This document shows, in pieces, positions 7,932-16,782 of a stretch of 64,000 nt of DNA (position 1 is the stretch's first letter; every line of letters begins with the position of its first letter). The notes under the pieces are model-generated. The model was not told where the DNA came from. It saw only the letters and a program-made list of their open reading frames with translations, and ran no database searches. The DNA comes from Marinobacter algicola DG893 (GTDB lineage: Bacteria; Pseudomonadota; Gammaproteobacteria; Pseudomonadales; Oleiphilaceae), in assembly GCF_000170835.1 (NCBI RefSeq), contig NZ_ABCP01000009.1, positions 1 to 64,000 of the forward strand. Reading direction: 5' to 3'. The position numbers and the translations under genes were made by a program.

Positions 7932-9161
7932 ATGACAAGCCTGCTAAGTACCCCAGAATTCTGGCAATACCTCAGTATCCCCGTCATTGCCGCCCTGATC
8001 GGCTGGACCACGAACTGGCTGGCCATCAAAATGACCTTCTACCCACTGGAATTCGTCGGCAACCCCCCCCTGCTGGGCTGGCAGGGCATCATCCCCTCAA
8101 AGGCCCGCAAAATGGCCGCCATCAGCGTCGACGCCACCATCTCCAAAATTGGCACCGTGCAGGAAATCTTCCAGCAGATCGACCCCGAAGTGCTCGCTGC
8201 CCACATAATCTACACCGTCGAACCCCGCACCGAAGAATACGTCGACGAACTCATGCTCAAGGAATATCCCACCTTCTGGGAAAACCTGCCTTCCTCCGCC
8301 AGAAACATGGTCTACGACCGGGTACGCAAATCCACCCCGCAGCTGGTGGACAACCTCGTCGGCGACGTCTCCGACAACATCGAAGACCTGCTCGACATCA
8401 AAAGCATGGTCATCGAACGCCTGGCCAAGGACAAACGCCTGCTGAACCGGATCTTCATTGAGTGCGGAGAAGTGGAATTCCGCTTCATCATCAACTCCGG
8501 CTTCTACTTCGGTTTCCTGTTCGGCCTGGTTCAGATGACCGTCTGGTATTTCTACCAAAGCTGGTGGGTACTGCCTTTCTTTGGCCTGATGGTGGGCTGG
8601 GCGACCAACTGGATCGCGCTGAACGTGATCTTCCGGCCCTTGCACGAAAAGAAAGTCGGCCCTGTCCGGTTCCAGGGACTGTTCCTCAAACGCCAGCAGC
8701 AAGTCGCCGAATCCTTCTGCCACATCGTCACCCACGAAATCCTCACCGTTGGCAACATCATCAACGCCATACTGGAAGGCCCGAAAGGCGACCGGGCCCG
8801 AAACATGGTCAAAAAGCACATTAAACCCCTGGTGGACGAAACCGCCGGCATGGGTAAGGCCCTGACCCAGATGGCGTTTGGACCAACAGGCTTTGCCACG
8901 CTTAAGAACCAGGTGGGTCAGAAGGCCATCGAAATCTCACAAACCTCTTTCAACAATCCGGTTTTTGAAACCGACCGGGCGCGGGCCGTGGAAAGCATCA
9001 TGGTGGAGCGCATGATTGCCCTCTCGTCTGAGGAATTCCAGGATCTTCTACGCCCCTGTTTTCAGGAGGATGAGATCAAATTGATTCTGGTGGGCGCCTT
9101 CCTGGGCTTCGCCGCCGGTATCTGCCAATTGGTGTTCGTCTTCGGAGGCTCTGTTTTCTGA
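7932..9161 (+). CDS. DUF445 family membrane protein
   Basis: A 409-residue protein with a membrane segment at the N-terminus (LSIPVIAALIGWTTNWLAIKM), a hydrophobic pair mid-protein (near residues 185-235, repeating the motif GWATNWIALNVIF), a long helical region and a C-terminal membrane segment. The duplicated GW-TNW-A motif and the length are those of DUF445, whose function is unknown. The helical segments between the membrane anchors probably face the periplasm or form coiled coils. ATG follows GAGCACCAG, a weak ribosome site. It is probably transcribed alone. Confidence 0.85.
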   Translation: MTSLLSTPEFWQYLSIPVIAALIGWTTNWLAIKMTFYPLEFVGNPPLLGWQGIIPSKARKMAAISVDATISKIGTVQEIFQQIDPEVLAAHIIYTVEPRTEEYVDELMLKEYPTFWENLPSSARNMVYDRVRKSTPQLVDNLVGDVSDNIEDLLDIKSMVIERLAKDKRLLNRIFIECGEVEFRFIINSGFYFGFLFGLVQMTVWYFYQSWWVLPFFGLMVGWATNWIALNVIFRPLHEKKVGPVRFQGLFLKRQQQVAESFCHIVTHEILTVGNIINAILEGPKGDRARNMVKKHIKPLVDETAGMGKALTQMAFGPTGFATLKNQVGQKAIEISQTSFNNPVFETDRARAVESIMVERMIALSSEEFQDLLRPCFQEDEIKLILVGAFLGFAAGICQLVFVFGGSVF

Positions 9162-9275
9162 GGCTCCAGCGCCATAAAGCCTGCTGTTATACTGTGCATA
9201 GCCGCCAGCTCATTCTATACTCGTGGTGTGCGGGTATGTATTTCCCGGCGACTATTCTTTTCCCGGAGGCATCGG

Positions 9276-10316
9276 ATGCCAGGCTTTATTTCCTGGATTT
9301 CAGGACTTTTCTCGTCCGACAAACCAACAACCGCAACAGCACCCGAATCCCGCCTGCTCAACCCGGTGGTGTCAACAAGCGACAGCCCGGACATAGATCC
9401 GGCCCTGGTCGACCAATTGGAAGAGCGTCTGTTTTGCTGGTTGCTTGACTCCCCCCCTGCCACGCTACGCTCAGAAACCGGGCAATGGGATGAGGTTCTG
9501 GAACAACTGCGCTGGCGAATAGCCAACAATGAACTGGACGAGTTACCGCGCCAACCCATGACCCTGCCGATGCTGATGCGGGCTCTCTCCGATGCCAACA
9601 CAGGCCGCAACCAACTGACGGAGATCATCCTCAATGACCCCGCGTTGACCGACCAGCTACTGCAAATTGCCAACAGCCCTTACTTCCGCAGCGGCGACCA
9701 GTCTATCGACTCGGTGGACCAGGCAGTCTTTGTTCTGGGTATGGACGGTATTCGCAATGTTATTTCCGCCGCCATCATGCGGCCGATGATGGCGGCAAGG
9801 AACAGTCGGGAAGCACTCTTTGCACAACGGGTATGGCGTTGGGGGCTCACCTGTGCCCGCAGCGCGGAGCTGATTGCGAAGATTCAGGGCCAGGATAGCA
9901 GCGTCTATTTCATGGCCGGCTTACTGCCGGCGTTGTCCTACATCACATTACGAAGGGAGTTGCAGCGCGTCTGCAGGACGGAATCAGGACTGACGGAACC
10001 ACCACCCTCACTGATCCACATCGCCCTTTCCCGCTACCAGTGGGCCACATCGCAATTGCTGGCCAATGAGTGGGGGCTGCCGCCTAAGTACCACGCCCAG
10101 CTTCTGGCGGCGGAACGGCCGGCGCCGAGGCAGCAACACACCCCGCTGAACGACGGCATTATTATCGGTACCCGAGAGGTGTTACGTCATGCCCACCAAC
10201 GCAATATGCCGGAAGAAGACGTATTGCGCATTACTCACATCTCGAGGGAGCAGTTTACACGGGTGCGCAAAGTGATCCTCGATACCCTGGAGGCCGGCGC
10301 AAAAACCCGCGCCTAG
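9276..10316 (+). CDS. HDOD domain protein
   Basis: A 346-residue cytoplasmic protein whose middle (about 95-300) has HDOD features: LPMLMRALSDANTG, ILNDPALTDQLLQIANSPYF and AVFVLGMDGIRNVISAAIM. HDOD domains are HD-related but lack the full metal-binding set and serve as signalling scaffolds, often linked to chemotaxis or cyclic-di-GMP control. No second output domain is present. The start is the ATG at 9276, six bases after GGAGG; a longer reading adds an Arg-rich leader without a ribosome site. Its stop shares the CTAG palindrome with the stop of the convergent yihY-like gene. Confidence 0.85.
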   Translation: MPGFISWISGLFSSDKPTTATAPESRLLNPVVSTSDSPDIDPALVDQLEERLFCWLLDSPPATLRSETGQWDEVLEQLRWRIANNELDELPRQPMTLPMLMRALSDANTGRNQLTEIILNDPALTDQLLQIANSPYFRSGDQSIDSVDQAVFVLGMDGIRNVISAAIMRPMMAARNSREALFAQRVWRWGLTCARSAELIAKIQGQDSSVYFMAGLLPALSYITLRRELQRVCRTESGLTEPPPSLIHIALSRYQWATSQLLANEWGLPPKYHAQLLAAERPAPRQQHTPLNDGIIIGTREVLRHAHQRNMPEEDVLRITHISREQFTRVRKVILDTLEAGAKTRA

Positions 10317-11635
10317 GTTTTTTCTCCGTAACCGCCTTCCTGCTTCAGCAGTTCTGCAAAGGACACCGATTCATGTTCCGGAGGGCGCTCCATCAGATAA
10401 CTCGGCACGGCATAAGGTAAACGGTCAGCGACCCGATCCTCATCATGACGTATGGCCTCCAGCACGCTGCCAACGGTAATCCTCTCGAGGGACTGACCCG
10501 GGGCCAGACAATCGCCATTGCGCCCGGCCAATGTCAGCAGTCGGGCGCGGATCAGTTTGTCACTGATACCACGGGTCACCTCCCCCGGCACCCTGAGTTG
10601 CTGCTCAACCGCTTCCTGCTGCGGTGCCGGCCGACCTTCGCTGAAGGGTTTCGCCACCAGCCACATTAACGCCAGCCCGGTTTTTTCCAGAAGCTCCGGC
10701 GACAACCGTACCTGACTGCGTTTGGCCACCGAGCCCGGGTTCTGCAGATAGAAGGCAATGCTGGACCCCAGCAGCAGAATCATCCAATTGAGGTACACCC
10801 AGATCAACAGGATGATGCCGATGGCGAAACTGGAATAGATGGCAGCGTACTTGGCGGAACCGGCGACAAACGACGCAAACAACATACCTGCTGCCTGCCA
10901 GGATATACCTGCTACCAGTCCACCAATAAACGCATAGCGAAGCTTCACCCGGGTGTTGGGAATAAACACGTATACGAAGGTGAACGCCCCGACCACCAGC
11001 ATGAATGGGGTAAAGCGGGTGGCGAAGACAATCATGGAGCCGAGCGGCTCAATTTCCATCAGCGCCTGCACGAACGCAGACGAGAAAATGGTGGCACTTA
11101 TACCGATAGCCGACACCATCAACAACGGCCCCACCATAATAACGCTGAGATAATTGCTGAAGCGCTGGGCCATTGAACGCATGTCCGGCACCCGCCAGAT
11201 CATATTGAAAGAGCGCTCGATTTTCTGCACCAGCGACACCACGGTATAAACCAGCAGTGCCAGGCCGACCGAGCCGAGCACACCCACCTTCATGTTATCC
11301 ACAAAACCCAGAATCTGCTCGGCAATCTCGACGCCCTGAGGGCCCATGGGCCGAAAAAACTGAAACAGGAAGGGCTCCATACGCTGGTGTACGCCCAGCG
11401 CCTTGAGCACCGAAAAACTCAGCGCCAGCAACGGCACGATACTAAGCAGGGTGGTATACACCAGGCTCATGGCGTGGAGCGTCAGGTTGCCACTGATAAC
11501 ATCCCGCGCCAGCGCATAGGCGGTTCGCCCGGTTTTATAAAGCCAGGTCCATGGCCAGTGTTGCGGTGGATTGGGGTTGGCGAGAATCCAGGTTTCCGCA
11601 GACTGAAGCCGATCTTTGAATTGGAATGAAGCCAC
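10313..11635 (-). CDS. YihY/BrkB family inner-membrane protein
   Basis: A 440-residue protein with about six membrane helices in the first 290 residues, including TLHAMSLVYTTLLSIVPLLALSF, the family hallmark, and QKIERSFNMIWRVP. A soluble C-terminal part of about 130 residues (LRVPGEVTRGISDKLIRARLL...) resembles a winged helix. The family was once misnamed ribonuclease BN, and its role remains uncertain (transport or envelope function). It converges on the HDOD gene with a 4-bp overlap of stops. Confidence 0.9.
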   Translation of the reverse strand: MASFQFKDRLQSAETWILANPNPPQHWPWTWLYKTGRTAYALARDVISGNLTLHAMSLVYTTLLSIVPLLALSFSVLKALGVHQRMEPFLFQFFRPMGPQGVEIAEQILGFVDNMKVGVLGSVGLALLVYTVVSLVQKIERSFNMIWRVPDMRSMAQRFSNYLSVIMVGPLLMVSAIGISATIFSSAFVQALMEIEPLGSMIVFATRFTPFMLVVGAFTFVYVFIPNTRVKLRYAFIGGLVAGISWQAAGMLFASFVAGSAKYAAIYSSFAIGIILLIWVYLNWMILLLGSSIAFYLQNPGSVAKRSQVRLSPELLEKTGLALMWLVAKPFSEGRPAPQQEAVEQQLRVPGEVTRGISDKLIRARLLTLAGRNGDCLAPGQSLERITVGSVLEAIRHDEDRVADRLPYAVPSYLMERPPEHESVSFAELLKQEGGYGEKT

Positions 11636-11734
11636 ACAACGTCCTGTTTGCCAGTGTTTTGTACAGATTATCAGTCAGATACCAAATCACAACAAAGTAT
11701 GGCGTATTGTGTGGCTTTTACTAGCGGTTTCGGC

Positions 11735-13471
11735 TCAGTATCGGAACTGGCTGATATTTCCTCTCAGCACTTCGCTCAGTGACGCGAGGGAATCGGTCAT
11801 GCTTCCGGTATCGCGGGCATTGTCTGAAATGTCTTCAATCTGGCGCTTGAGGTTAATCAGGTTTTCGTCGATTTTGCTGACAGCCTCGCTCTGCTCAGCC
11901 GCAGCCTGGGCGACCTGTTGGTTGAGCAAACGCATTTCGCCCGCCTTCTCGTCGATCAGCCCCAGGCTCTCGCTGCACTGCCGGATACGCTGGACGGTTG
12001 TACGGCTCTCCTCCCGCCCGGCCTCCACCGCTTCGACGGCATCACGGGACTGTGCCTGCAACGATGACACGAGATCGTCTATCTGCCCGGTCGAGTTCGC
12101 CGTCTGGCTGGCCAGACCCCGGACTTCGTCGGCCACAATGGCAAACCCCCGGCCCATTTCACCGGCCCTGGCCGCCTCAATGGCAGCGTTCAATGCCAGC
12201 AGGTTGGTTTTCTCCGAGATGCCCCGGATTACATCCACGACCTGACCGATAGACTGGCTTTGGCTGGCCAGCCCGGCGATGGTATCGGCCACGGCTTCCA
12301 CTCGTGTTTCCAGCCGAGCCATAGCAGCAACGGCTTCATCCGCCGATTGACCGCCACTGTGCGTCAATCCGCCAACCTCATCGGCAAGGCATGCCGCGTG
12401 GTTGGCACTCTTCCGGACTTCTTCCGCAGTGGCCGTAACTTCGTTTGCGGCTGTCGCCACCAGACCGGTTTCCTGTTGCTGGCGTCCAACCTGGTCGGCA
12501 AGACTCTGACTGCTTTCCCGTCCCTGAGCCGCCATATCCCCCAATTCATTGGTGGAGGCGGCGACATGACCGATCAGACCGCCAAATCGCGCCAGCATCT
12601 GGTCAAAGGCGCGGGTGATCACGCTTAATTCATCATTCTTGCGGTACTCAAGGCTGCCACGCAGATCATTGTCGGCCTGTATTTCACCAATGCGCTGCCC
12701 CAACCTGCGCACCGGGCGAAGCAGTGAACGCAGGAACAGCGTGCCCAGCAACAATGCCGAAATAACAAGCGCGCCAGCCATTATCAGGCTTACCGATCCA
12801 GCCCGATCAATTTCGTGTCGAATAGCACCGCCACTTATGGCGACCTGATCACTGGCACGCCTGACAGTCTCTCCGGCTCCCAACACGCCCTCGGTGAGTA
12901 CGGCCTCCCGTTGCTGGTAGCCGCTTCGGATATCGTTGAGGCTAGCCGTGAGACTAACGGCCTGTTCCCGGGCGGCCTCCGCCATCGAACGCCCCATCAG
13001 CATCATGGATTTTTCAAAGAACTCGAACATTTTTTCGCCGAGCGTACGGTACTGCTCCACGGTTTCTGTCATTTCCGCGATCTCCGCCTGCAGGCTGCTA
13101 TCGGCCGCCATCATGGTAGCCAGTTCGTCCACCAACTGTTCGGAGGCGGCCTGAGCCTTGTCCAGGGACTCCATATCCGCGTTCAGCGCGGCGTGGAAGT
13201 ACCAATACTGCATCGCACCCATATGTTGCTGGGCGACCGTAACGCGTTCGGACAGCCTGCCCAACGCCCTTTGCTGGTCAATGAGTTCGGACTGCTCATC
13301 AATGGCAACCATTTGGCCGGCGATGCCGCGTGCCTGCTGATCGACACTGTCACCAATGCCGGCTATGCGCTGATAAACCAGGGCCGATGACGCAACGGAC
13401 AGGCCTATCAACAGGGTAAACAACAGGATCACCCGGGAACGGATGGTCAATTCTAATCGGGGGAATGCCAT
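11735..13471 (-). CDS. Methyl-accepting chemotaxis protein
   Basis: A 578-residue transmembrane chemoreceptor. TM1 lies near 12-30 ([20 protein letters not shown]), followed by a periplasmic, mostly helical ligand domain of about 190 residues, TM2 near 225-245, a HAMP linker ([20 protein letters not shown]) and a signalling domain with the conserved tip [35 protein letters not shown] (split here: tip near 425-460). No CheR-binding pentapeptide ends the protein. It starts 11 bp after the MalE-like gene with the same orientation, so the pair is co-transcribed. I infer that this receptor reads the ligand-loaded binding protein, as E. coli Tar does with MalE. Confidence 0.93.
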   Translation of the reverse strand: MAFPRLELTIRSRVILLFTLLIGLSVASSALVYQRIAGIGDSVDQQARGIAGQMVAIDEQSELIDQQRALGRLSERVTVAQQHMGAMQYWYFHAALNADMESLDKAQAASEQLVDELATMMAADSSLQAEIAEMTETVEQYRTLGEKMFEFFEKSMMLMGRSMAEAAREQAVSLTASLNDIRSGYQQREAVLTEGVLGAGETVRRASDQVAISGGAIRHEIDRAGSVSLIMAGALVISALLLGTLFLRSLLRPVRRLGQRIGEIQADNDLRGSLEYRKNDELSVITRAFDQMLARFGGLIGHVAASTNELGDMAAQGRESSQSLADQVGRQQQETGLVATAANEVTATAEEVRKSANHAACLADEVGGLTHSGGQSADEAVAAMARLETRVEAVADTIAGLASQSQSIGQVVDVIRGISEKTNLLALNAAIEAARAGEMGRGFAIVADEVRGLASQTANSTGQIDDLVSSLQAQSRDAVEAVEAGREESRTTVQRIRQCSESLGLIDEKAGEMRLLNQQVAQAAAEQSEAVSKIDENLINLKRQIEDISDNARDTGSMTDSLASLSEVLRGNISQFRY

Positions 13472-13482
13472 AGCGAGCTCAC

Positions 13483-14700
13483 TCAGTTCGTAACGTAATG
13501 CCGGCGTGTCCAGCCCCGCATGTCATCCAGCCTTTCAAGCCGCCCTGCAGCCTCCTTGAGCGTGGACGCTATTGGGTAATCATCGGCCAGCATGCCGCCA
13601 AAACGGATGGTCATCAGATCCCAGAAGCGTTTCATCTCAGGAATGTTGGGCATGATTTCCCCACGACTGGCGGAACGGAAGGTATGGTCAATAAAAGGGT
13701 CTTCGCTGAGGGTTTTCACCACATCGAGATGGGCCACGGCGCCCAGGGGCTTGTCGTCATTCACGGCGTGCAGGCCGGATTCGGTCAGCAGATAGTCCTC
13801 CATGAACTGACGTGCCAGTTCGTGGTTGGTGGATACCGCGCTGATCCCGGCGGCCAGCACGCCCACAAAGGGTTTTCCAGGTTCACCGCTGACAGTGGGC
13901 ACGTCGGCTATGCCCACGTTGATACCGGCGTCCCGTATCTCACTCCAGGCCCAGGGACCGTTAATGATCATCGCAGTCTGACCGGCCTTGAAGCCGTCCA
14001 TCATGGTGCCGTAATCCGCATCTGCCGACAGCACACCGGAATCCAGCAAGTCTTTTATGCCTGCCACGGCACCGACAGCGCCATCTGTGTCCACACCAAC
14101 ATCGGAGAGGTCGTAAACCTGGTTTTCCAGGCCGAAACTGTACCCACCGGATCCGGCGAACACTGGCCAGGAAAAATACACATTCTTGTAGTCCCAGGAG
14201 ATGGCCTCAATACCCTGTGCGCTCAGTCGTTGATGCTCAGCTTTCACGCCTTTCAGAGTGGCGGGCGGTGTTGAGACCAAATCCTTGTTGTAGAGCAGAC
14301 TGACCACTTCCATGGCGATTGGGTAGCCATACACCCGATCGCCCACGGAAACCGCCTGCCAGGCAAAGGGTGCAATAGCCTCACGCACCTGCTCGGACGG
14401 TTCGATGGGGCGCAGGTGGCCCTCATTGATCCAGCTTCCAAAACGATCGTGGGGCCAGATCACGAGATCGGGCGCCTTGGAGGAGTAGCCGTAATGATCG
14501 TACTCGGAGGTAAGATCGTCCGGCGTCTCCACGGTCACCGGAATACCCGTTTCCGCCTCGAAGCGCCGGCCAACGTCGGCCAGCCCTTCGTACCCTTTGT
14601 CGGAGTTGATCCAGATAAGCAGTTCACCGCGTTCAAAGGAAAACGCCGGTGCGGAAAAGAGAACGCAGGAAAGCACAAGAGCCAGGAGGGGTCTGATCAT
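13483..14700 (-). CDS. MalE-like periplasmic maltodextrin-binding protein
   Basis: A 405-residue secreted protein with signal peptide [15 protein letters not shown]...APAFS. Its C-terminal half tracks E. coli MalE closely from memory: [15 protein letters not shown], then [19 protein letters not shown] and [15 protein letters not shown]. The N-terminal half has [15 protein letters not shown]. No permease or ATPase gene is adjacent; the neighbour is the chemoreceptor. That suggests a sensing role in chemotaxis toward a sugar rather than, or besides, uptake. It could still serve the sugar permease 22 kb away. Confident as family, moderate as to ligand. Confidence 0.88.
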   Translation of the reverse strand: MIRPLLALVLSCVLFSAPAFSFERGELLIWINSDKGYEGLADVGRRFEAETGIPVTVETPDDLTSEYDHYGYSSKAPDLVIWPHDRFGSWINEGHLRPIEPSEQVREAIAPFAWQAVSVGDRVYGYPIAMEVVSLLYNKDLVSTPPATLKGVKAEHQRLSAQGIEAISWDYKNVYFSWPVFAGSGGYSFGLENQVYDLSDVGVDTDGAVGAVAGIKDLLDSGVLSADADYGTMMDGFKAGQTAMIINGPWAWSEIRDAGINVGIADVPTVSGEPGKPFVGVLAAGISAVSTNHELARQFMEDYLLTESGLHAVNDDKPLGAVAHLDVVKTLSEDPFIDHTFRSASRGEIMPNIPEMKRFWDLMTIRFGGMLADDYPIASTLKEAAGRLERLDDMRGWTRRHYVTN

Positions 14701-14788
14701 AGGTATCGCCCTGTTGTTATTGTTTGAGCGTTGGTGAAACGCATGCCACTATCGGGGCATTTCACAGGGAGTTTAGGCGGGGAAGAAC

Positions 14789-14811
14789 CGCAGCCGCGTC
14801 ATACGGCTGCG
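14789..14811 (-). terminator. Possible terminator after the hydroxyacid dehydrogenase gene
   Basis: Perfect 8-bp arms CGCAGCCG and CGGCTGCG flank a 7-nt loop, about 50 bp beyond the end of the minus-strand gene at 14862. On the minus strand the stem is preceded by GAAAAGTT and followed by GGTTCTTCC, a weak U-rich tail. It could also be a hairpin upstream of the malE-like gene. The remaining gap shows nothing else. Confidence 0.45.
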
Positions 14812-14861
14812 AACTTTTCAGGGGGGAGTGAGGGGGCGTACCCGGGAAAACCGTCAGAAAA

Positions 14862-15797
14862 TCAGACCAGCGAAGATAGATTACGCGCCGTAATATCGAC
14901 GATCCTCTGCCGCGCTTCCCGACTCGCCCAGGCCGAATGAGGCGTCACAATCAGGTTGGGAATATCATCCGCCAGCAGCGGATTGCCATTTCGGGGCGGC
15001 TCCTCCGTAAGCACATCAAAACCGGCACCGCCAATGGTCCCGGCCCGCAGGGCATCGGCCAGTGCCTGCTCATCCACCAGGCCGCCACGGCTGGTGTTGA
15101 TCAACAGCGCCTCCTTTTTCATCATCTTCAGTTCACTGGCGCCTATCATATTCCGGGTGTCGTCCGTCAGCAGGCAGTGAAGCGACAGCACATCCACTTT
15201 TGGCAGCAGCTCATCCATGGGAATCCGGGGGTAACCGTCCACCTCGCCAGCCGTCTGGCCCGGTCTTGCACCAAGCAGAATATTCATCCCGAATGCCTTT
15301 GCGCGCTCAACAACACCCCGCCCAAGGTCGCCATAGCCAACAACCCCCAGCGTGCGCCCTTCCAGTTCCATGATGGGATAATCCATCAGGCAGAACATCG
15401 AACTTTGTCCCCAACGCCCGGCCCGCACGTCCTTGTCGTAATCCACCAAACGCGTGGCCAGCGCGAGAATCAACGCCATGGTGTGCTGCGCCACGGTGGA
15501 GCGGCCGTAGTTGGTCACGTTCATCACCGTTACGTTGTGGTCTTTCGCCGCTTCCTTATCAATGTTGTTCAGCCCCGTCGCCACCACCGCAACCGTCTTC
15601 AGCTCCGGGCAGGCCTCGAAGTGCTCCCGCGACAGCACAACCTTATTCACCAACACCGTGTCGAATCCCCGTATGCGCGCCTGCACTTGCTCAGGGGATG
15701 TCCGCGGATGTTTGACCATCTCCCCGGTCACGGCCTCAATCGGCGAAAGGTCCACATCGTTACCCAGTGTGTCTGCGTCCAGAAATACGGCTTTCAT
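14862..15797 (-). CDS. D-2-hydroxyacid dehydrogenase (glycerate dehydrogenase-like)
   Basis: A cytoplasmic NAD(P)-dependent oxidoreductase of 311 residues. It has the family order: substrate part with VAVVATGLNNID, the nucleotide-binding GYGDLGRGV (near 150), the catalytic Arg in INTSRGGLVDEQAL and the catalytic His in TPHSAWAS. It reads closest to HprA-type hydroxypyruvate/glycerate dehydrogenases, which interconvert hydroxypyruvate and D-glycerate, but related enzymes act on other 2-oxoacids. It is transcribed divergently from tpm. No pathway partner lies next to it. Confidence 0.88.
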   Translation of the reverse strand: MKAVFLDADTLGNDVDLSPIEAVTGEMVKHPRTSPEQVQARIRGFDTVLVNKVVLSREHFEACPELKTVAVVATGLNNIDKEAAKDHNVTVMNVTNYGRSTVAQHTMALILALATRLVDYDKDVRAGRWGQSSMFCLMDYPIMELEGRTLGVVGYGDLGRGVVERAKAFGMNILLGARPGQTAGEVDGYPRIPMDELLPKVDVLSLHCLLTDDTRNMIGASELKMMKKEALLINTSRGGLVDEQALADALRAGTIGGAGFDVLTEEPPRNGNPLLADDIPNLIVTPHSAWASREARQRIVDITARNLSSLV

Positions 15798-15895
15798 TCG
15801 TCGTTCCTTATTCGTGAAGTTTTTTGGCCGACCAACAGAGCCCCAGATTAAGTTAGACTGAGCTAAACCTCCAATTGGCGAAAAGGGGAACGCTC

Positions 15896-16549
15896 ATGGA
15901 ACATCAGTTCTGGCACGAACGCTGGGCCAAGAAAGAAATCGGCTTCCACGAAGGCACTGTCAATCAATACCTCCATGACCACTGGCCAGAGCTCGCCGGT
16001 AATGGCACCAATACCGTACTTGTTCCCTTGTGCGGCAAGGCCCATGACATGTGGTGGCTCCATGACCGCGGCCACGCTGTCATCGGCGTGGAACTGAGTG
16101 AGGTTGCCTGCAAGGACTTTTTCGAAGAGGGCCAGGAGAAAGCGAAGGTTCACCCGGGCGAGCCCTTCACCAAATTTGCCCACGACGATCTGCAGCTTTG
16201 GTGCGGCGATTTTTTCCAGTTGGTGCCAGAAGACCTGAAGCACGTCCGGCTGGTGTACGACCGTGCCGCCCTGATCGCGCTGCCACCCCACATGCGCCAG
16301 GATTATGTCGACCACCTGACCGCCGTGATTCCGGATGGCACCCGCATACTTCTGATCACTCTGGACTACGACGCCGACATCAAGGGCCCGCCGTTCAACG
16401 TCAGTGACGAAGAAGTACTAAAACTATACTCCGCTGATTACGAGATCGAACACATACTCACCAATACACTGGCAAAAGATCACCCTTTTACCAAGCGTAA
16501 AGGCCTTGCTGGCGCGACGGAGAGCGTGTTCCGTCTCAGAAAGCGCTGA
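15896..16549 (+). CDS. tpm: Thiopurine S-methyltransferase
   Basis: A SAM-dependent methyltransferase of 217 residues, the usual bacterial TPMT length. It opens with MEHQFWHERWAKKEIGFHEG and contains VLVPLCGKAHDMWWLHDRGH (SAM motif I region) and VYDRAALIALPPHMR, all family hallmarks. Bacterial enzymes methylate thiopurines and can act on selenium and tellurium oxyanions to give volatile methyl species. The physiological substrate is uncertain. The ATG at 15896 is preceded by AAGGGGAA; an upstream ATG adds only seven residues without a better site. Confidence 0.94.
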   Translation: MEHQFWHERWAKKEIGFHEGTVNQYLHDHWPELAGNGTNTVLVPLCGKAHDMWWLHDRGHAVIGVELSEVACKDFFEEGQEKAKVHPGEPFTKFAHDDLQLWCGDFFQLVPEDLKHVRLVYDRAALIALPPHMRQDYVDHLTAVIPDGTRILLITLDYDADIKGPPFNVSDEEVLKLYSADYEIEHILTNTLAKDHPFTKRKGLAGATESVFRLRKR

Positions 16550-16615
16550 TACACAATTTAATGAACCTTAACGCTTTTACTCCTGTCCAAGTCCCGAAGC
16601 TTGAACTAAGCTCAC

Positions 16616-16671
16616 AGTAACAAGACCGACATAAACGCGTCAGCGTAAATCGGTCTGTTACTCCCTATACT
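16616..16671. promoter_or_regulatory. Long dyad and candidate promoter upstream of prkA
   Basis: A 13-bp inverted repeat lies at 16616..16629 (AGTAACA, one unpaired A, GACCGA) and 16650..16662 (TCGGTCTGTTACT), separated by 20 bp. Right after it is CCTATACTT, whose TATACT (16666..16671) fits a -10 element and resembles the sigma-S form. No T-run follows the stem, so it is not a good terminator for tpm. It could be an operator spanning the -35 region of the prkA operon. The rest of the 233-bp gap has no gene. Confidence 0.45.
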
Positions 16672-16782
16672 TCCACCCATAACCATAACGACCGCCTGGA
16701 GCGGCGGACCCAACAGCAACGGGGATATTGTGTGAACTAAAAGCTGTCTTTTCATGGCAAGAGAGCAAGCGAGGGGCCATCT

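Noticed and set aside
7700..8461. A 253-codon plus-strand frame ahead of the DUF445 gene
   Set aside because: It passes through the repeat and then the DUF445 gene in another frame. Its translation is Arg/His/Pro-rich with no domain.
10313..11635. Ribonuclease BN annotation for the YihY-like gene
   Set aside because: The family was given that name by error. True RNase BN is an RNase Z homologue, and this is a membrane protein.
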